The notes under the pieces: model-generated
Databases searched by the model: none
Told to the model about the DNA's origin: nothing
What the model saw: the letters and a program-made list of their open reading frames with translations, nothing else
Translations under genes and position numbers: made by a program
From: CALLMM01 sp964429855
GTDB taxonomy: Bacteria; Armatimonadota; Chthonomonadetes; Chthonomonadales; CAJBBX01
Direction: 5' to 3'
Assembly: GCA_964429855.1 (NCBI GenBank)
Contig: CAYSDM010000011.1
Coordinates: 1-64,000 of the forward strand
DNA length: 64,000 nucleotides
In this document: one piece after another, positions 16,063-25,608 of the stretch
Numbering within the stretch: the stretch's first letter is position 1
Layout of the letters: each line of letters starts with the position of its first letter

Positions 16063-17154
16063 CTACTGCACTTCGATGTCGGCAGTGATGTGTCCGGCAG
16101 TACGCATTGCCTGCAGAATGTTAATCAGGTCGCGCGGTGTCACGCCCAGCGCATTCAACGCCTTCACCAACTGGTCTACGGTGGTGGAGGCGGGAATCGC
16201 CGCCAGTTTCGCCCTGGTCTCTTTCGCATTGACATCTTTCAGCGGCACGACCTTCCCCGGATTGGGGTTAAACGGCTCCGGCGAAAGCACCACCGGCGTA
16301 TTCTCCACGCGCACCTGTATGCTGCCATGGGCGATGGCGCAGGGAGAGACCCGCACATCCCCGCCGATAACCACCGTACCGGTGCGCTCATTGACCACGA
16401 TCTTCGCGGACGTATCGGGCTGCACCGAGATCGCCTCGATCTGTGAGATGAAGCCGACCAGGTTACCTTTGCGCGCCTCCGGGACGTTCACGCGAACGGT
16501 ATAGGGGTCTACGGCAAGCGCCTGCGTCTCAGGGACCAGTTTTCCAATCTCTTCGGCGATCCGGCTGGCGGTGGTGAAGTCCGGCTCTTTGAGCGCGATC
16601 TGAATGCTCTGACCGTCGGAGATGCTCATCGGCACCTCCTGCTCCACAATCGCCCCGCGCGGGATGCGCCCGACCGTCACATGATTCTTCTGAATCTGCG
16701 CGCCTCCTGCGGAGAAGTTGAATCCGCCAATAGAGAGCGGTCCCTGCGCGACGGCATAGACCTGGCTGTCGGCTCCCTGAAGCGGGGTCTGCAGCAGCGT
16801 GCCTCCCTGGAGCGAACGCGCATCGCCGATTGAGTTCACGGTGACATCAATGCGGCTTCCCTGTTTCACGAAGGCAGGAAGTTCGGCGGTAACGATCACC
16901 GCCGCCACGTTCTTGACTTTGACTATCCCCTGCGGAACGTTCACGCCGAGTCGCTGAAGCGCATTGACCACCGATTGCGTGGTGAAGATGGTGCTGTTCG
17001 TGTCGCCGGAGCCGTCCAGACCGACCACCAGTCCGAAACCGACCAACTGGTTGCTGCGCGCACCCTGCACGCCTGCGATATCTTTGATGCGAACCTGCCC
17101 ATTCGCCTGACTGACGAACAGCAGCATTCCGAACAGCGGTAGAAGTCGTTTCAT
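16063..17154 (-). CDS. flgI: Flagellar P-ring protein FlgI
   Basis: Periplasmic ring protein around the rod in the peptidoglycan layer. A signal peptide (ending SQANGQ) is followed by the family start VRIKDIAGVQGARSNQLVGF and GLVVGLDGSGDTNS. The central VNSIGDARSLQGGTLLQTPL and C-terminal VDQLVKALNALGVTPRDLI are conserved. Length 363 is normal. Its presence together with flgH means the flagellum crosses an outer membrane. Confidence 0.96.
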   Translation of the reverse strand: MKRLLPLFGMLLFVSQANGQVRIKDIAGVQGARSNQLVGFGLVVGLDGSGDTNSTIFTTQSVVNALQRLGVNVPQGIVKVKNVAAVIVTAELPAFVKQGSRIDVTVNSIGDARSLQGGTLLQTPLQGADSQVYAVAQGPLSIGGFNFSAGGAQIQKNHVTVGRIPRGAIVEQEVPMSISDGQSIQIALKEPDFTTASRIAEEIGKLVPETQALAVDPYTVRVNVPEARKGNLVGFISQIEAISVQPDTSAKIVVNERTGTVVIGGDVRVSPCAIAHGSIQVRVENTPVVLSPEPFNPNPGKVVPLKDVNAKETRAKLAAIPASTTVDQLVKALNALGVTPRDLINILQAMRTAGHITADIEVQ

Positions 17155-17215
17155 GGCATCACACCTTTTCAGCGCGGCAGGCGCGCCCTTCCTTTTCAGA
17201 CGCGCCGGGCGTCGG

Positions 17216-17839
17216 TTAGAACAGCCATCCCAGAATCGTGGAGATCAGCCCCTTGCGCTGGCGGTCACCGACCGGTCCCTTGCCGTCATACTGGATGGTA
17301 GCGTTTGCCAGCGCGATAGAAGAGACGGTGTTATCCGGTCCTACATCCTCCGGGCGAATGATTCCGGAGATGACCACCTTCTGTTTCTCGGCATTGACGC
17401 CGATGGTGCGCGTCCCCTCTATCAGGAGATTGCCATTGGGAAGCACCTCTTTGATGATGGCGGTCAGCCGTGTTACCAGCGAGCCGGAGCGGTTCGTCTG
17501 TCCCTGACCGTTGGTGGAGTTGCTTGCGGAGGCGCTGAAAGGCTTGAGAAGCCGTTTCAGCGGATCAAACGCCGTATTCAGACCGTCAAAAGAGGCGGAG
17601 TCGCTGCGGGAGGTCTTTGTCGTCGCCTGCGAGGTCGCGCTGGACGACTCCTGCACCAGGATGGTGATTGTGTCGCCGACTCGATGCGCCCGGTAGTCAG
17701 CGACCAGCGAACGGCTGTTTTTGCCCCAGAGCGAGCCGCTCGGGCGATTTGTCTCCGGCGTCTGGGCGAACGCCGCCGATACGCAGAGCAGCAGCGCGGT
17801 CAGCGATAGCGTTCGCTGCAGTAAGGTGTCTCTTCTCAT
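17216..17839 (-). CDS. flgH: Flagellar L-ring protein FlgH (without a clear lipobox)
   Basis: Outer-membrane ring protein of the flagellum. Family motifs include GSLWGKNSRSLVADYRAHRVGDTITI, then LVTRLTAIIKEVLPNGNLLIEG and ISGIIRPEDVGPDNTVSS. Proteobacterial FlgH is a lipoprotein. Here the signal peptide ends SAAFAQ, which fits signal peptidase I, and the only leader cysteine (ALLLC) does not make a good lipobox. Start ATG 17839 overlaps the flgA stop as ATGA. Confidence 0.93.
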   Translation of the reverse strand: MRRDTLLQRTLSLTALLLCVSAAFAQTPETNRPSGSLWGKNSRSLVADYRAHRVGDTITILVQESSSATSQATTKTSRSDSASFDGLNTAFDPLKRLLKPFSASASNSTNGQGQTNRSGSLVTRLTAIIKEVLPNGNLLIEGTRTIGVNAEKQKVVISGIIRPEDVGPDNTVSSIALANATIQYDGKGPVGDRQRKGLISTILGWLF

Positions 17840-18807
17840 CGGTGCTCCTCCACACGCACAGTTCCGGCATCCACCACAATCCCCGAAAGCTCTTTTTTCG
17901 TGTCCGGCGCATAGACCCGGATTCGCTCGCCGACGGCTCCCTGAGTGCGCGCCACCCCCGGCAGGGTGATCTTCACCCCGCCGATCACGCTCTCCAGCGT
18001 CACCTTCGCGCCTGCCATCACCACCGGATTGCCCTCCAGCGTGTTGGCGGTCAGCGGCTGTCCCTGTTGAATGCGGCGGGTCGTTCGCTTGCCGACCACG
18101 CTTTTGGGATCGGTCAGGTAGATGAGCGTTGCGGATGCCTGCTCAACCTGGGTCAGCGTTACGTCGCCTTCGGTCAGCGCCTCGTGAATCTCCAGCGTTC
18201 GCGTGGCAACCAGCGCCGTCACCACGCGCTTTATCTTGAAGGAGACCTCGACGTTTCGGGAGGGCTTGCCGTCCACCAGAATCGCGACAGGAACCACCAT
18301 CAGCCCCGACTCGATCCGACCGCGAGGCGCGCCGGGAAGGTATTCGCGCTTGCCGGGCGTGACATACAGGCGAAGGTTCTGGGAGACCGGCTCCAGCTTG
18401 ATGCCGTCGCTCTGTCCCTCCAGACTCTTCTGCAGGGAACTCTGCGCGGTCTGCACCACCTCGTCCATCGGTATCTCCGCGCCGGTGCGGGCGACCCGAA
18501 TCTGCGGCGGGCTGACCAGATGAACCCGTGAGGATTGAATCCGGTTATAACGCATTCGCACTACGATATCAGCGGGCAGCAGCAGGCGGGTCAAGCCGGG
18601 AAGGGGAGAGGCGCCGATCTCCATCGTCGTCAACTGCGCGATTAATGACGGATCCTCGCCGGTGATCTCCGCGATCTCGCCCAGTCGAAACGTCTGTCCC
18701 GCGACCTCCGGCGTCGGCTTCACGGTTACCGTTACCGATGCGTCTCCCGGTCTATCGGGAGCCTGAAACATCGTCAGAAAAAGAGCCAGCAGGGATAGTG
18801 TTCGCAT
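17836..18807 (-). CDS. flgA: Flagellar P-ring assembly chaperone FlgA
   Basis: Periplasmic protein needed to assemble the P-ring. A signal peptide precedes a long N-terminal region. The C-terminal SAF/ChapFlgA part is well conserved: LEIHEALTEGDVTLTQVEQ, VGKRTTRRIQQGQPLTANTL, VMAGAKVTLESVIGGVKITLPGVA, and the closing ERIRVYAPDTKKELSGIV. At 323 residues it is longer than the E. coli protein because of the N-terminal domain. It overlaps flgH by four bases. Confidence 0.92.
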   Translation of the reverse strand: MRTLSLLALFLTMFQAPDRPGDASVTVTVKPTPEVAGQTFRLGEIAEITGEDPSLIAQLTTMEIGASPLPGLTRLLLPADIVVRMRYNRIQSSRVHLVSPPQIRVARTGAEIPMDEVVQTAQSSLQKSLEGQSDGIKLEPVSQNLRLYVTPGKREYLPGAPRGRIESGLMVVPVAILVDGKPSRNVEVSFKIKRVVTALVATRTLEIHEALTEGDVTLTQVEQASATLIYLTDPKSVVGKRTTRRIQQGQPLTANTLEGNPVVMAGAKVTLESVIGGVKITLPGVARTQGAVGERIRVYAPDTKKELSGIVVDAGTVRVEEHR

Positions 18808-18825
18808 TGCCCTGAACCTCTCTGC

Positions 18826-19608
18826 CTACCGTTTCAGATTGTTTGCGTTCTGAAGCATCTCATCCGCAGTCTGCACCGCTTTCGAGTTCGCCTCAAAGGC
18901 GCGCTGAATGGTGATGAGGCGGATCATCTCTTCAATGACTTCCAGGTTTGGCATCTCGACAAACTTATGCTTGATGCTGCCGATGCCGTTCTCTCCGGGA
19001 GGTCCGTTCACCGCGTCTCCGGCTGCCGGGGTCGGAACATAGAGATTTCCGCCCAGACGCGCCAGTCCGGAAGGATTGGTGAAGCGGGTCATCTCAATGC
19101 GTCCGATGGACTCGTTGGGCTGACCGGGACGACTGACCATGACGGTACCGTCCGGGGCGATGTTGAAGGTGGTTCGATCTTGCGGAACGATGATCTCCGG
19201 CTGAATCGGGTAGCCGTCCTGCGTCACCAGACGCCCCTGCCCGTCAATGCCCAGCGCGCCGTCGCGCGTATAGGCAGTGGTTCCATCGGGCATGAGGACC
19301 CGGAAGAATCCATCGCCGCTGATCGCCATGTCGAACTCTCCATCTGTCTGCTGGAAGGTTCCCTGCGAAAAGACCTGGCTGGTTGTTCCCGAACTTACGC
19401 CCAGACCGATCTGCGTGCCGTTAGGAACCATCGTTCCGCCCGCGCTCGCGCCGCCCGGAATGCGGATGTTTTGATAGAGAAGATCCTGAAAGTGGGCGAT
19501 CTGCCGCTTAAAGCCCTGTGTGTTGACGTTGGCGAGGTTATTGGCGATGACGTTGAGGTTAAACTGCTGCGCCATCATGCCTGTTGCCGAAGTGCTAAGA
19601 GCGCGCAT
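18826..19608 (-). CDS. flgG: Flagellar distal rod protein FlgG
   Basis: Distal rod subunit. The family N-terminus MRALSTSATGMMAQQFNLNV is followed by the IANNLANVNTQGFKR signature. The central FDMAISGDGFFRVLMPDGTTAYTRDG and the C-terminal EMIRLITIQRAFEANSKAVQTAD motif are also present. The frame extends to 19665, but homologues begin at MRALSTSATG, so 19608 is chosen; AGAGGAG lies 11 bases upstream. flgA follows after 18 bases. Confidence 0.95.
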   Translation of the reverse strand: MRALSTSATGMMAQQFNLNVIANNLANVNTQGFKRQIAHFQDLLYQNIRIPGGASAGGTMVPNGTQIGLGVSSGTTSQVFSQGTFQQTDGEFDMAISGDGFFRVLMPDGTTAYTRDGALGIDGQGRLVTQDGYPIQPEIIVPQDRTTFNIAPDGTVMVSRPGQPNESIGRIEMTRFTNPSGLARLGGNLYVPTPAAGDAVNGPPGENGIGSIKHKFVEMPNLEVIEEMIRLITIQRAFEANSKAVQTADEMLQNANNLKR

Positions 19609-19747
19609 GAATGCAATACTCCTCTCTGACGAGTCACCTGTCGGATGGCTCGTTATGCGTCGCATGAACTCCCTCTATCGTTCGGGAGTTCTCTTCGGCT
19701 TCCGCTCCGCGCTTACCCGGAGCAGTCCAGCCGAATAGGGAAACGTG

Positions 19748-20518
19748 TTAACCGCGACCGACTTCGTTAATCAATTTGCCCAGCGAGTCGTCCTGCGCTG
19801 TGATCGCTCTCTGCGCCGATTCATAGGCTCGCTGAACAGTTATCATCTGCACCATCATACCGATCGGACTGACGTTCGACTGCTCCAGATAGCCCTGCTG
19901 TACCCGTGTGTTGATGGGAGTGACCGGCTGACGCGACGACAGCAGATTTCCTCCCTCCTTCACCAGCGAGCGGGCAGGGGCGTCTACCAGCCGCAGGCGA
20001 TCCACCTCCTGGTTATTGACAAAGACGCGCCCGGTCTGATCAATCAGGATGCTGCCGCCGGCTCCCAGATTGATCGGACCTTTCTGCCCCAGCACCGGGT
20101 TGCCGCTGGCATCCGCCAGAAGCGCAGTCTTTTTTCCATCCGGTCCCGGTGTGCCCGGCACCGTCTGAAACTGCCCGTTGCGGGTGTAGCGTTCGCCGCG
20201 CGGGGTCTGCACCACAAAAAAGCCCTGCCCGGCAATCGCCAGATCCAGCGGGTTGCGGGTGTTCTCCAGAGAACCTGCGGTTAAGTCTACAGATGTCTCA
20301 TCGAACTCTACGCCAAATACCATGCTGCCGACAGGACTGCTGCCGCGTCCACTTGCTCTGCCGAGACGCTGCATGGCGACTTCCTGAAAGGATTTGAAAG
20401 TCGGTATGTCCTGTTTAAAGCCGACGGTGTTGGCGTTGGCGATATTGCTGGCGATGGCGTCCTGAACGTACTGGTGCGCCAGCATACCGGTGGCGGCGGT
20501 ATAGATGCCGCGTTGCAT
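19748..20518 (-). CDS. flgF: Flagellar proximal/distal rod protein FlgF
   Basis: A rod protein paralogous to FlgG and first gene of the operon. It begins MQRGIYTAATGMLAHQ with the rod signature IASNIANANTVGFKQDI. Later motifs are LDLAIAGQGFFVVQTPRGERYTRNG and the C-terminal MVQMITVQRAYESAQRAI. FlgF versus a second FlgG cannot be separated with certainty by eye; position before flgG supports flgF. AGGAGG lies eight to nine bases before the ATG. Confidence 0.9.
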   Translation of the reverse strand: MQRGIYTAATGMLAHQYVQDAIASNIANANTVGFKQDIPTFKSFQEVAMQRLGRASGRGSSPVGSMVFGVEFDETSVDLTAGSLENTRNPLDLAIAGQGFFVVQTPRGERYTRNGQFQTVPGTPGPDGKKTALLADASGNPVLGQKGPINLGAGGSILIDQTGRVFVNNQEVDRLRLVDAPARSLVKEGGNLLSSRQPVTPINTRVQQGYLEQSNVSPIGMMVQMITVQRAYESAQRAITAQDDSLGKLINEVGRG

Positions 20519-20569
20519 GCGTCCTTACCTCCTGTCGGGAGAGTGTGTAAACAAGCCAACTCTGTTCGA

Positions 20570-20596
20570 TTATCGGGCAGGAACCCGGTATTTTTC
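20570..20596 (-). promoter_or_regulatory. Candidate sigma28 (FliA)-like promoter of the flagellar operon
   Basis: On the minus strand CCCGATAA (20570-20577) matches seven of eight bases of the sigma28 -10 element GCCGATAA. Eleven bases upstream GAAAAATA (20589-20596) resembles its -35 element in the GAAA/TAAA core. It lies about 50 bases before flgF. Similarity of the -35 half is modest. Confidence 0.4.
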
Positions 20597-20645
20597 AGGG
20601 TTTTTCAGAGAAGGAGATTAGAAGAGAGGCGAAATGTGGAATGAA

Positions 20646-20663
20646 GGGGATCAGGCGATCCCC
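20646..20663 (-). terminator. Weak hairpin after the thioredoxin-NHL gene
   Basis: A 7-bp stem (GGGGATC and GATCCCC) with a 4-base loop lies about 30 bases past the stop at 20692, before the flagellar operon. There is no clear T-tract on the minus strand, so termination is only possible. Confidence 0.3.
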
Positions 20664-20691
20664 CCTATGGAAGACAATCGGCGGACGAAGT

Positions 20692-22710
20692 TTAACGGTA
20701 GAGAGTATATTTCACGGACGGGGAGGAGCCGCTGCCTGCCGCAACACGCAGCGGGATCACCAGACGCGACTCCTTGTAGAAGCACAGACCCTCGTTGCCT
20801 TCCGCGCAGTAGTTGATGCTCATTTCGACCGTCAGGGTCGCCTCCCCGGACTTCGGCATGATCGGGATGGAGAGCCGGTGCGCCGCCTGCGTGATGTTAA
20901 GCGTTCCGACCGCGATAGACTGCGGACGATCCGAGGCGACCTGAATGCGGAAAGGAGCCTCCCGGTTGAATTTAGTTCCCTTTGGAAGCTCGATCTCCAG
21001 CGCAAGAGTCTTCGCCTCCGTCGTCACCGCCTGCGCCGGGAAGCGTTCAACCTTGCCGAGGAAGGCGGGCATGGTTCGGCGGGTCAGCTTCTCCAGACCG
21101 GAGAGCCTCAGCGTGGAGACGCTGCCGGTGGCAGGGGTATAGACCCGTATCAGATGGTTATTGGTATCGGCGATATAGAGCTTATCGCCCAACCAGAAGA
21201 CGCCGTTGGGTTCATTGAGAGTCGCCTGTTTCGCCGAACCGTCGTTCATGCCGCGCTTTCCGGTTCCGATGACCGTCTCCAGCGTGCGCGTTTTTACATT
21301 TACGCGCTTCACTTTGTGGTTGTAGGCGTCCGCGATGTAGACATAACCGTTTCGATAGGAGACGCCGAGCGGGTGCTGCAGGCGCGCCTGCGGGTAGGCT
21401 CCGTCCACATCCCCGAAGTTAAACAGCCCGGTTCCGATCAGGGTTCTGACCTCGCCTCTGCCCCCGATATCGGCGGAGCGTACCGCGCTGACCTCGCTGT
21501 CGGCAAAGTAGATTCGCTGTCCGTCCGTCGTCAAGCCGCTTGGCTGCGCCAGAAGCGCGCGGGAGAGGGGACCGTCCTGTATATCCTCGCCGCCGGTTCC
21601 GGCGTAGGGCGTGGCGCGAAGCGTTTTCAGATCGAGCGCCCAGAGTTGATGCAGTCCTGCCATCGCGATATAGAGCGTGTTTCCCTTCAGAAGCAGATCC
21701 CAGGGGCTGCTTAACGCGACGGCTTTCCCGACACCGCCTGTGGGAGGATAGCCCGCCTGTCTGCCATTTCCCGCCAGGGTGGTCACCTTACGGGTGTTCA
21801 GGTCTATTTTCCGCACGGCGTGATTGTTGCAGTCGGCGATGTAGAGGCTGTTGGTAGCGGCGTCAAAGGCAAGCCCCTGCGGTTTATTGAACTGCGCGGC
21901 GGCGAAATCGCCGTCTTTCAGTCCTGCTTGACCCTCTCCGATCACCTCCTGAATGGCGCCGTTTAACGAGAGGACAATCACGCGGTTTCGGTTAGAGTCG
22001 GCGATGAACAGACGCCTGGATTTTTCGTCACCAATCAGCTTGCCGGGAAAGGAGAGGACCGACTTCGGGCTGCGATCTTTCTCCAGAGTAAATCGGAGGG
22101 GCTTGCGATCCAGCTTCCCGGTCGGCTCAAAGGCGCGAATCAGCGCGGTGATCGCCCGGTCGAACGGCTCATAGATTCCTTCGCCGGAGCGCGCTCCCAC
22201 CACGCGCCCGGTCGGGTCAATCAGTACCAGAGTGGGCCAGGCGTTGGCGCTGTAGGCGTTCCAGACCCGAAAATCCCGGTCGTTGATGACGGGGTGTTCG
22301 ATCTCGTAGCGCAGAATGGCATCGCGGATGTTCTGCGCCTCTTTTTCGTTCTGGAACTTGGCGGAGTGGACTCCGATCACCACCAGTTCGTTGGGATATT
22401 TCGCTTCCAGACGCTTGAGATCCGGGATGATATGGATGCAGTTGATGCAGCAGTAGGTCCAGAAGTCGAGGATAACGATCTTCCCGCGAAGCTCTTTGAG
22501 GGTTAAGGGGCGATCCGTATTCAGCCACTCCATGCCTCCCGGAAACTCGGGAGCCATCGGTACCTCTTCCGACGGATTCTGGAGGATCGGCGCGGAGATC
22601 GGGGATGCCGCGAGCGGACGCTTTGCGGCTCCCAGGGTCAGACCGATGATCGTCGCGGATAGAATGAACCCGGCGGCAAGCAAGATTGCGCCGGGCGCAG
22701 TATATCTCAT
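20692..22710 (-). CDS. Thioredoxin-like and NHL-repeat protein (NHLRC2-like)
   Basis: An exported redox-fold protein fused to a beta-propeller. An N-terminal hydrophobic segment acts as signal or anchor. A TlpA/AhpC-type thioredoxin domain follows (about residues 60-200) with KIVILDFWTYCCINCIHI, where CINC is the likely redox pair. Six NHL-type repeats then run from about 225 to 540 (for example LSSPWDLLLKGNTLYIAM, HPLGVSYRNGYVYIADAYNH). The last 120 residues look like a beta-sandwich. The whole matches the NHLRC2 architecture, which occurs in many bacteria and animals with an unclear role. It lies between alaS and the flagellar operon on the same strand. Confidence 0.87.
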   Translation of the reverse strand: MRYTAPGAILLAAGFILSATIIGLTLGAAKRPLAASPISAPILQNPSEEVPMAPEFPGGMEWLNTDRPLTLKELRGKIVILDFWTYCCINCIHIIPDLKRLEAKYPNELVVIGVHSAKFQNEKEAQNIRDAILRYEIEHPVINDRDFRVWNAYSANAWPTLVLIDPTGRVVGARSGEGIYEPFDRAITALIRAFEPTGKLDRKPLRFTLEKDRSPKSVLSFPGKLIGDEKSRRLFIADSNRNRVIVLSLNGAIQEVIGEGQAGLKDGDFAAAQFNKPQGLAFDAATNSLYIADCNNHAVRKIDLNTRKVTTLAGNGRQAGYPPTGGVGKAVALSSPWDLLLKGNTLYIAMAGLHQLWALDLKTLRATPYAGTGGEDIQDGPLSRALLAQPSGLTTDGQRIYFADSEVSAVRSADIGGRGEVRTLIGTGLFNFGDVDGAYPQARLQHPLGVSYRNGYVYIADAYNHKVKRVNVKTRTLETVIGTGKRGMNDGSAKQATLNEPNGVFWLGDKLYIADTNNHLIRVYTPATGSVSTLRLSGLEKLTRRTMPAFLGKVERFPAQAVTTEAKTLALEIELPKGTKFNREAPFRIQVASDRPQSIAVGTLNITQAAHRLSIPIMPKSGEATLTVEMSINYCAEGNEGLCFYKESRLVIPLRVAAGSGSSPSVKYTLYR

Positions 22711-22822
22711 GGGCGTCTACCTCCGTGTCTCAGTTGCCTCATACGTACAATGTCCGGTCATGGGTTTCCGTTCCCACGGCGAGTAGAATGATATTGTTTT
22801 CGCGCTCCGCGCAGGCGGGACG

Positions 22823-25519
22823 TTACTCCTTCTGAATCTGCTGTTCGACCAGTTCCGTGACTTTCGCCAGCGCCTCCTCGATTTTGGAGGCGTCGCGTCC
22901 GCCCGCCTGCGCGAAGTCGGGACGACCGCCGCCGCCGCCGCCCGCTATCTTCGCCACTTCGCGGATCAGACTGCCGGCATGAACGCCGCGCTGCGTCAGA
23001 TCAGCGGTCACTTTCACAACGAAGATCGCCTTGCCGTCTGAGGCGCTGCCCAGCGCAATGACTGCCCCGGCGCGCCGCTGCGCCTCCCGATCCGCCATCG
23101 CCGCCAGAGACTCTCCGTCCGCGTTCTCCACCTTGCCGGTGATGACAGCGACCTCGCCGACCTGCCGGGTCTCCAGGCTGCCCTGACCTGAGGCGGCTCC
23201 CGTCTTCAACTGACGTACCTGCTTCTCCAGTTCGCTGCGTTGATTCACAAGCTTCTCCGCCGCGATCAGCAGGTCGTTCGGGTTGGTCTTGAGGATATGG
23301 GCAAGCTGCGCCAGAGTCTCCTCCTGGCGAGTGACCAGCGCACAGGCTCCCGTGCCGGTGACCGCCTCGATCCTCCGTACGCCTGCAGCGACTCCGGTTT
23401 CGGAGATGATCTTGAACAGCCCTGCCTGAGAGGTGCGCGCCAGATGAGTCCCTCCGCACAGTTCCAGACTCACCCCTGGAATCTCGATCATCCGAACGGT
23501 CTCCCCGTACTTTTCGCCGAAGAGCGCCATCGCCCCCCGGCCGCGCGCCTCCGCAATCGGAACCTCGTTATGCGCCAGAACCTCGCGATCGTCCAGAATG
23601 CCTGCGTTGACGATCTCTTCAACCTGGGCAACCTCCTCATCGCTCATCGGCTGCGGGTGCGTGAAGTCGAAACGCAGGCGATCCGGAGCGACCAGCGACC
23701 CCTTCTGATAGACGTGCCCGCCGAGAACCTGACGCAGCGCCGCCTGCAGCAGGTGGGTCGCCGTGTGGTTGCGCATGATATGCCGCCGTCGCTCGTGGTC
23801 TACCGTCGCCTCCACCATCTGATCCGCCTGAATCTCGCTCTCCAGAATCCGCGCCTGATGCAGGTAGATGCCGCCTGCCTTCTGCGTGTTCAGCACTTCT
23901 GCGCGCATTTCGCCCGCTTCCAGCAGTCCGGTATCGCCGACCTGTCCGCCCGATTCCGCATAGAAGGGGGTGCGATCCAGAATAATCTCCACCACCTCCC
24001 CCTTTCGCGCAAAGGGAACCAGTTCGCCCTCCCGGATGATGGCGATCACGCGGGCGTCGGAGCGGGTGGTATCGTAGCCGAAAAACTCGGTGGGGGAGTG
24101 CGTCTGCTGAATCTCCGCCAGCGCGGCATCCACCTTACGGAAGACATCGGCAGCAGCCAGTTTCCGCGAGGTCTGGATATGTCGCTGCATCTCCTCGCCA
24201 AAACCGACCATATCCACCGCGATGCCCTGTTCCGCCGCCATCTCGCGGGTCAACTCCAGCGGAAAACCGTGCGTCTCGAAGAGGGTAAAGGCGTCTTTAC
24301 CGGGCAGAGTTTTCGTCTGCTGTACGGGAGCGGATGTCAGAAGATTGTCCAGAAGCTCCATGCCGCGATCCAGCGTTCGCAGGAAACGCTCCTCCTCCAG
24401 ATGGATCGTTTTCAGGATCAGTTCGCTTCGCTCGATCAGTTCCGGGTAGGTCTCTCCCATGCTCTGGATCACCTGCGGCGCGATCTCGTGGAGGAACGGC
24501 TCGTTCAGCCCCAGCCCGGTCTTTGCGAAGCGGGTGGCGCGTCGGATCAGGCGGCGCAGCACATACCCGCGTCCCTCGTTGGAGGGCAGGATGCCGTCCG
24601 CGATGCAGAAGGTCATGGAGCGGGTATGCTCTGCCACTACGCGGAAGGCGAAGTCTTTCGGCTCCATCGTGCCGGTATAGGTCTGTCCGGCGTGGGCTTC
24701 AATCCGGGCGATGATTGGCGCGAACAGGTCGGTATCGAAGACGCTTTTCTTGCCCTGCAGAAGCGTCGCAATGCGATCCAGCCCCGCGCCGGTATCGTTA
24801 TTCTTGGCGGGAAGCGGAACCAGCAAGGGCTTACCGTGTCTGTCTTCCTGACGGTCATACTGCGTGAAGACGTTATTCCATATCTCCAGCCAGCGTCCCG
24901 CCTTATCATCAATTTTATACCGCTCGGTCGGGGTGAGGGCGGGATCGGTGGTCATCTCCTCCAGGGAGGCGACCCGGTAGAAGATTTCGGTGCAGGGGCC
25001 GCAGGGACCGTTGGGTCCTTCGCTGATGGCGTTGGCGGGCCAGTAGTTTTTATCCTCGCCCAGACGGTGGATGCGGTCAGCCGGCAGCCCGACGACATCA
25101 TGCCATATCTGGAAGGCTTCATCATCGTCCAGATAGATGGTCACGCAGAGCCTGTCCGGATCCAGATGCAGCCACTCCGTCAGGAACTCCCATGTCCAGG
25201 GGATCACCTCGGCTTTGAAGTAGTCGCCGAAGCTGAAGTTGCCCAGCATCTCGAAGAAGGTGCAGTGCGAGTAGTCGCCGACCTCATCCAGGTCGCCGGT
25301 GCGCAGGCACTTCTGGACAGTGGCGATCCGGGTGTGCGGCGGCTTCGCCGCGCCGATGAAGTAGGGTTTGAACTGATGCATCCCCGCGCTCGTGTAGAGG
25401 GTGGAGGTATCCAGCACGCCCAGATGGTCGTAGGGAATCAACGGCGCGCTGGGCAGGTGCAGATGTCCTTTGCCTTTGAAAAACTCGATATACTTTTGAC
25501 GTAGTTCGTGGGTCAGCAT
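22823..25519 (-). CDS. alaS: Alanyl-tRNA synthetase
   Basis: Charges tRNA-Ala and edits mischarged Ser/Gly. The class II catalytic core starts LTHELRQKYIEFFKGKGH. Later come the NVFTQYDR and NDTGAGLDRIATLLQG motifs. The editing domain carries the metal site HTATH and CGGTHLART. The C-terminal DHHA1 domain holds a glycine run followed by GGRPDFAQAGG. From ATG 25519 the protein has 898 residues, the usual size. The frame continues to 25606, but family proteins begin at LTHELR, so the shorter start is chosen. An extended -10 promoter lies upstream. Confidence 0.97.
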   Translation of the reverse strand: MLTHELRQKYIEFFKGKGHLHLPSAPLIPYDHLGVLDTSTLYTSAGMHQFKPYFIGAAKPPHTRIATVQKCLRTGDLDEVGDYSHCTFFEMLGNFSFGDYFKAEVIPWTWEFLTEWLHLDPDRLCVTIYLDDDEAFQIWHDVVGLPADRIHRLGEDKNYWPANAISEGPNGPCGPCTEIFYRVASLEEMTTDPALTPTERYKIDDKAGRWLEIWNNVFTQYDRQEDRHGKPLLVPLPAKNNDTGAGLDRIATLLQGKKSVFDTDLFAPIIARIEAHAGQTYTGTMEPKDFAFRVVAEHTRSMTFCIADGILPSNEGRGYVLRRLIRRATRFAKTGLGLNEPFLHEIAPQVIQSMGETYPELIERSELILKTIHLEEERFLRTLDRGMELLDNLLTSAPVQQTKTLPGKDAFTLFETHGFPLELTREMAAEQGIAVDMVGFGEEMQRHIQTSRKLAAADVFRKVDAALAEIQQTHSPTEFFGYDTTRSDARVIAIIREGELVPFARKGEVVEIILDRTPFYAESGGQVGDTGLLEAGEMRAEVLNTQKAGGIYLHQARILESEIQADQMVEATVDHERRRHIMRNHTATHLLQAALRQVLGGHVYQKGSLVAPDRLRFDFTHPQPMSDEEVAQVEEIVNAGILDDREVLAHNEVPIAEARGRGAMALFGEKYGETVRMIEIPGVSLELCGGTHLARTSQAGLFKIISETGVAAGVRRIEAVTGTGACALVTRQEETLAQLAHILKTNPNDLLIAAEKLVNQRSELEKQVRQLKTGAASGQGSLETRQVGEVAVITGKVENADGESLAAMADREAQRRAGAVIALGSASDGKAIFVVKVTADLTQRGVHAGSLIREVAKIAGGGGGGRPDFAQAGGRDASKIEEALAKVTELVEQQIQKE

Positions 25520-25608
25520 CCCCCGGATCACTCCCGATGGTGTAAATGGTAAGCGCGCCCTCTGCGCAACCTGGGCGGAGCCGGCTTTCGCCCGCGCTAT
25601 AGTCACAG

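Noticed and set aside
18826..19665. A longer flgG starting at 19665
   Set aside because: The extra 19 residues are unlike rod proteins. Homologues begin at MRALSTSATG, encoded from 19608.
23240..25504. A 754-codon open frame on the plus strand opposite alaS
   Set aside because: It is the antisense shadow of alaS, which matches its family end to end. The antisense product has no recognisable motif and is low-complexity Arg/Leu/Gln.
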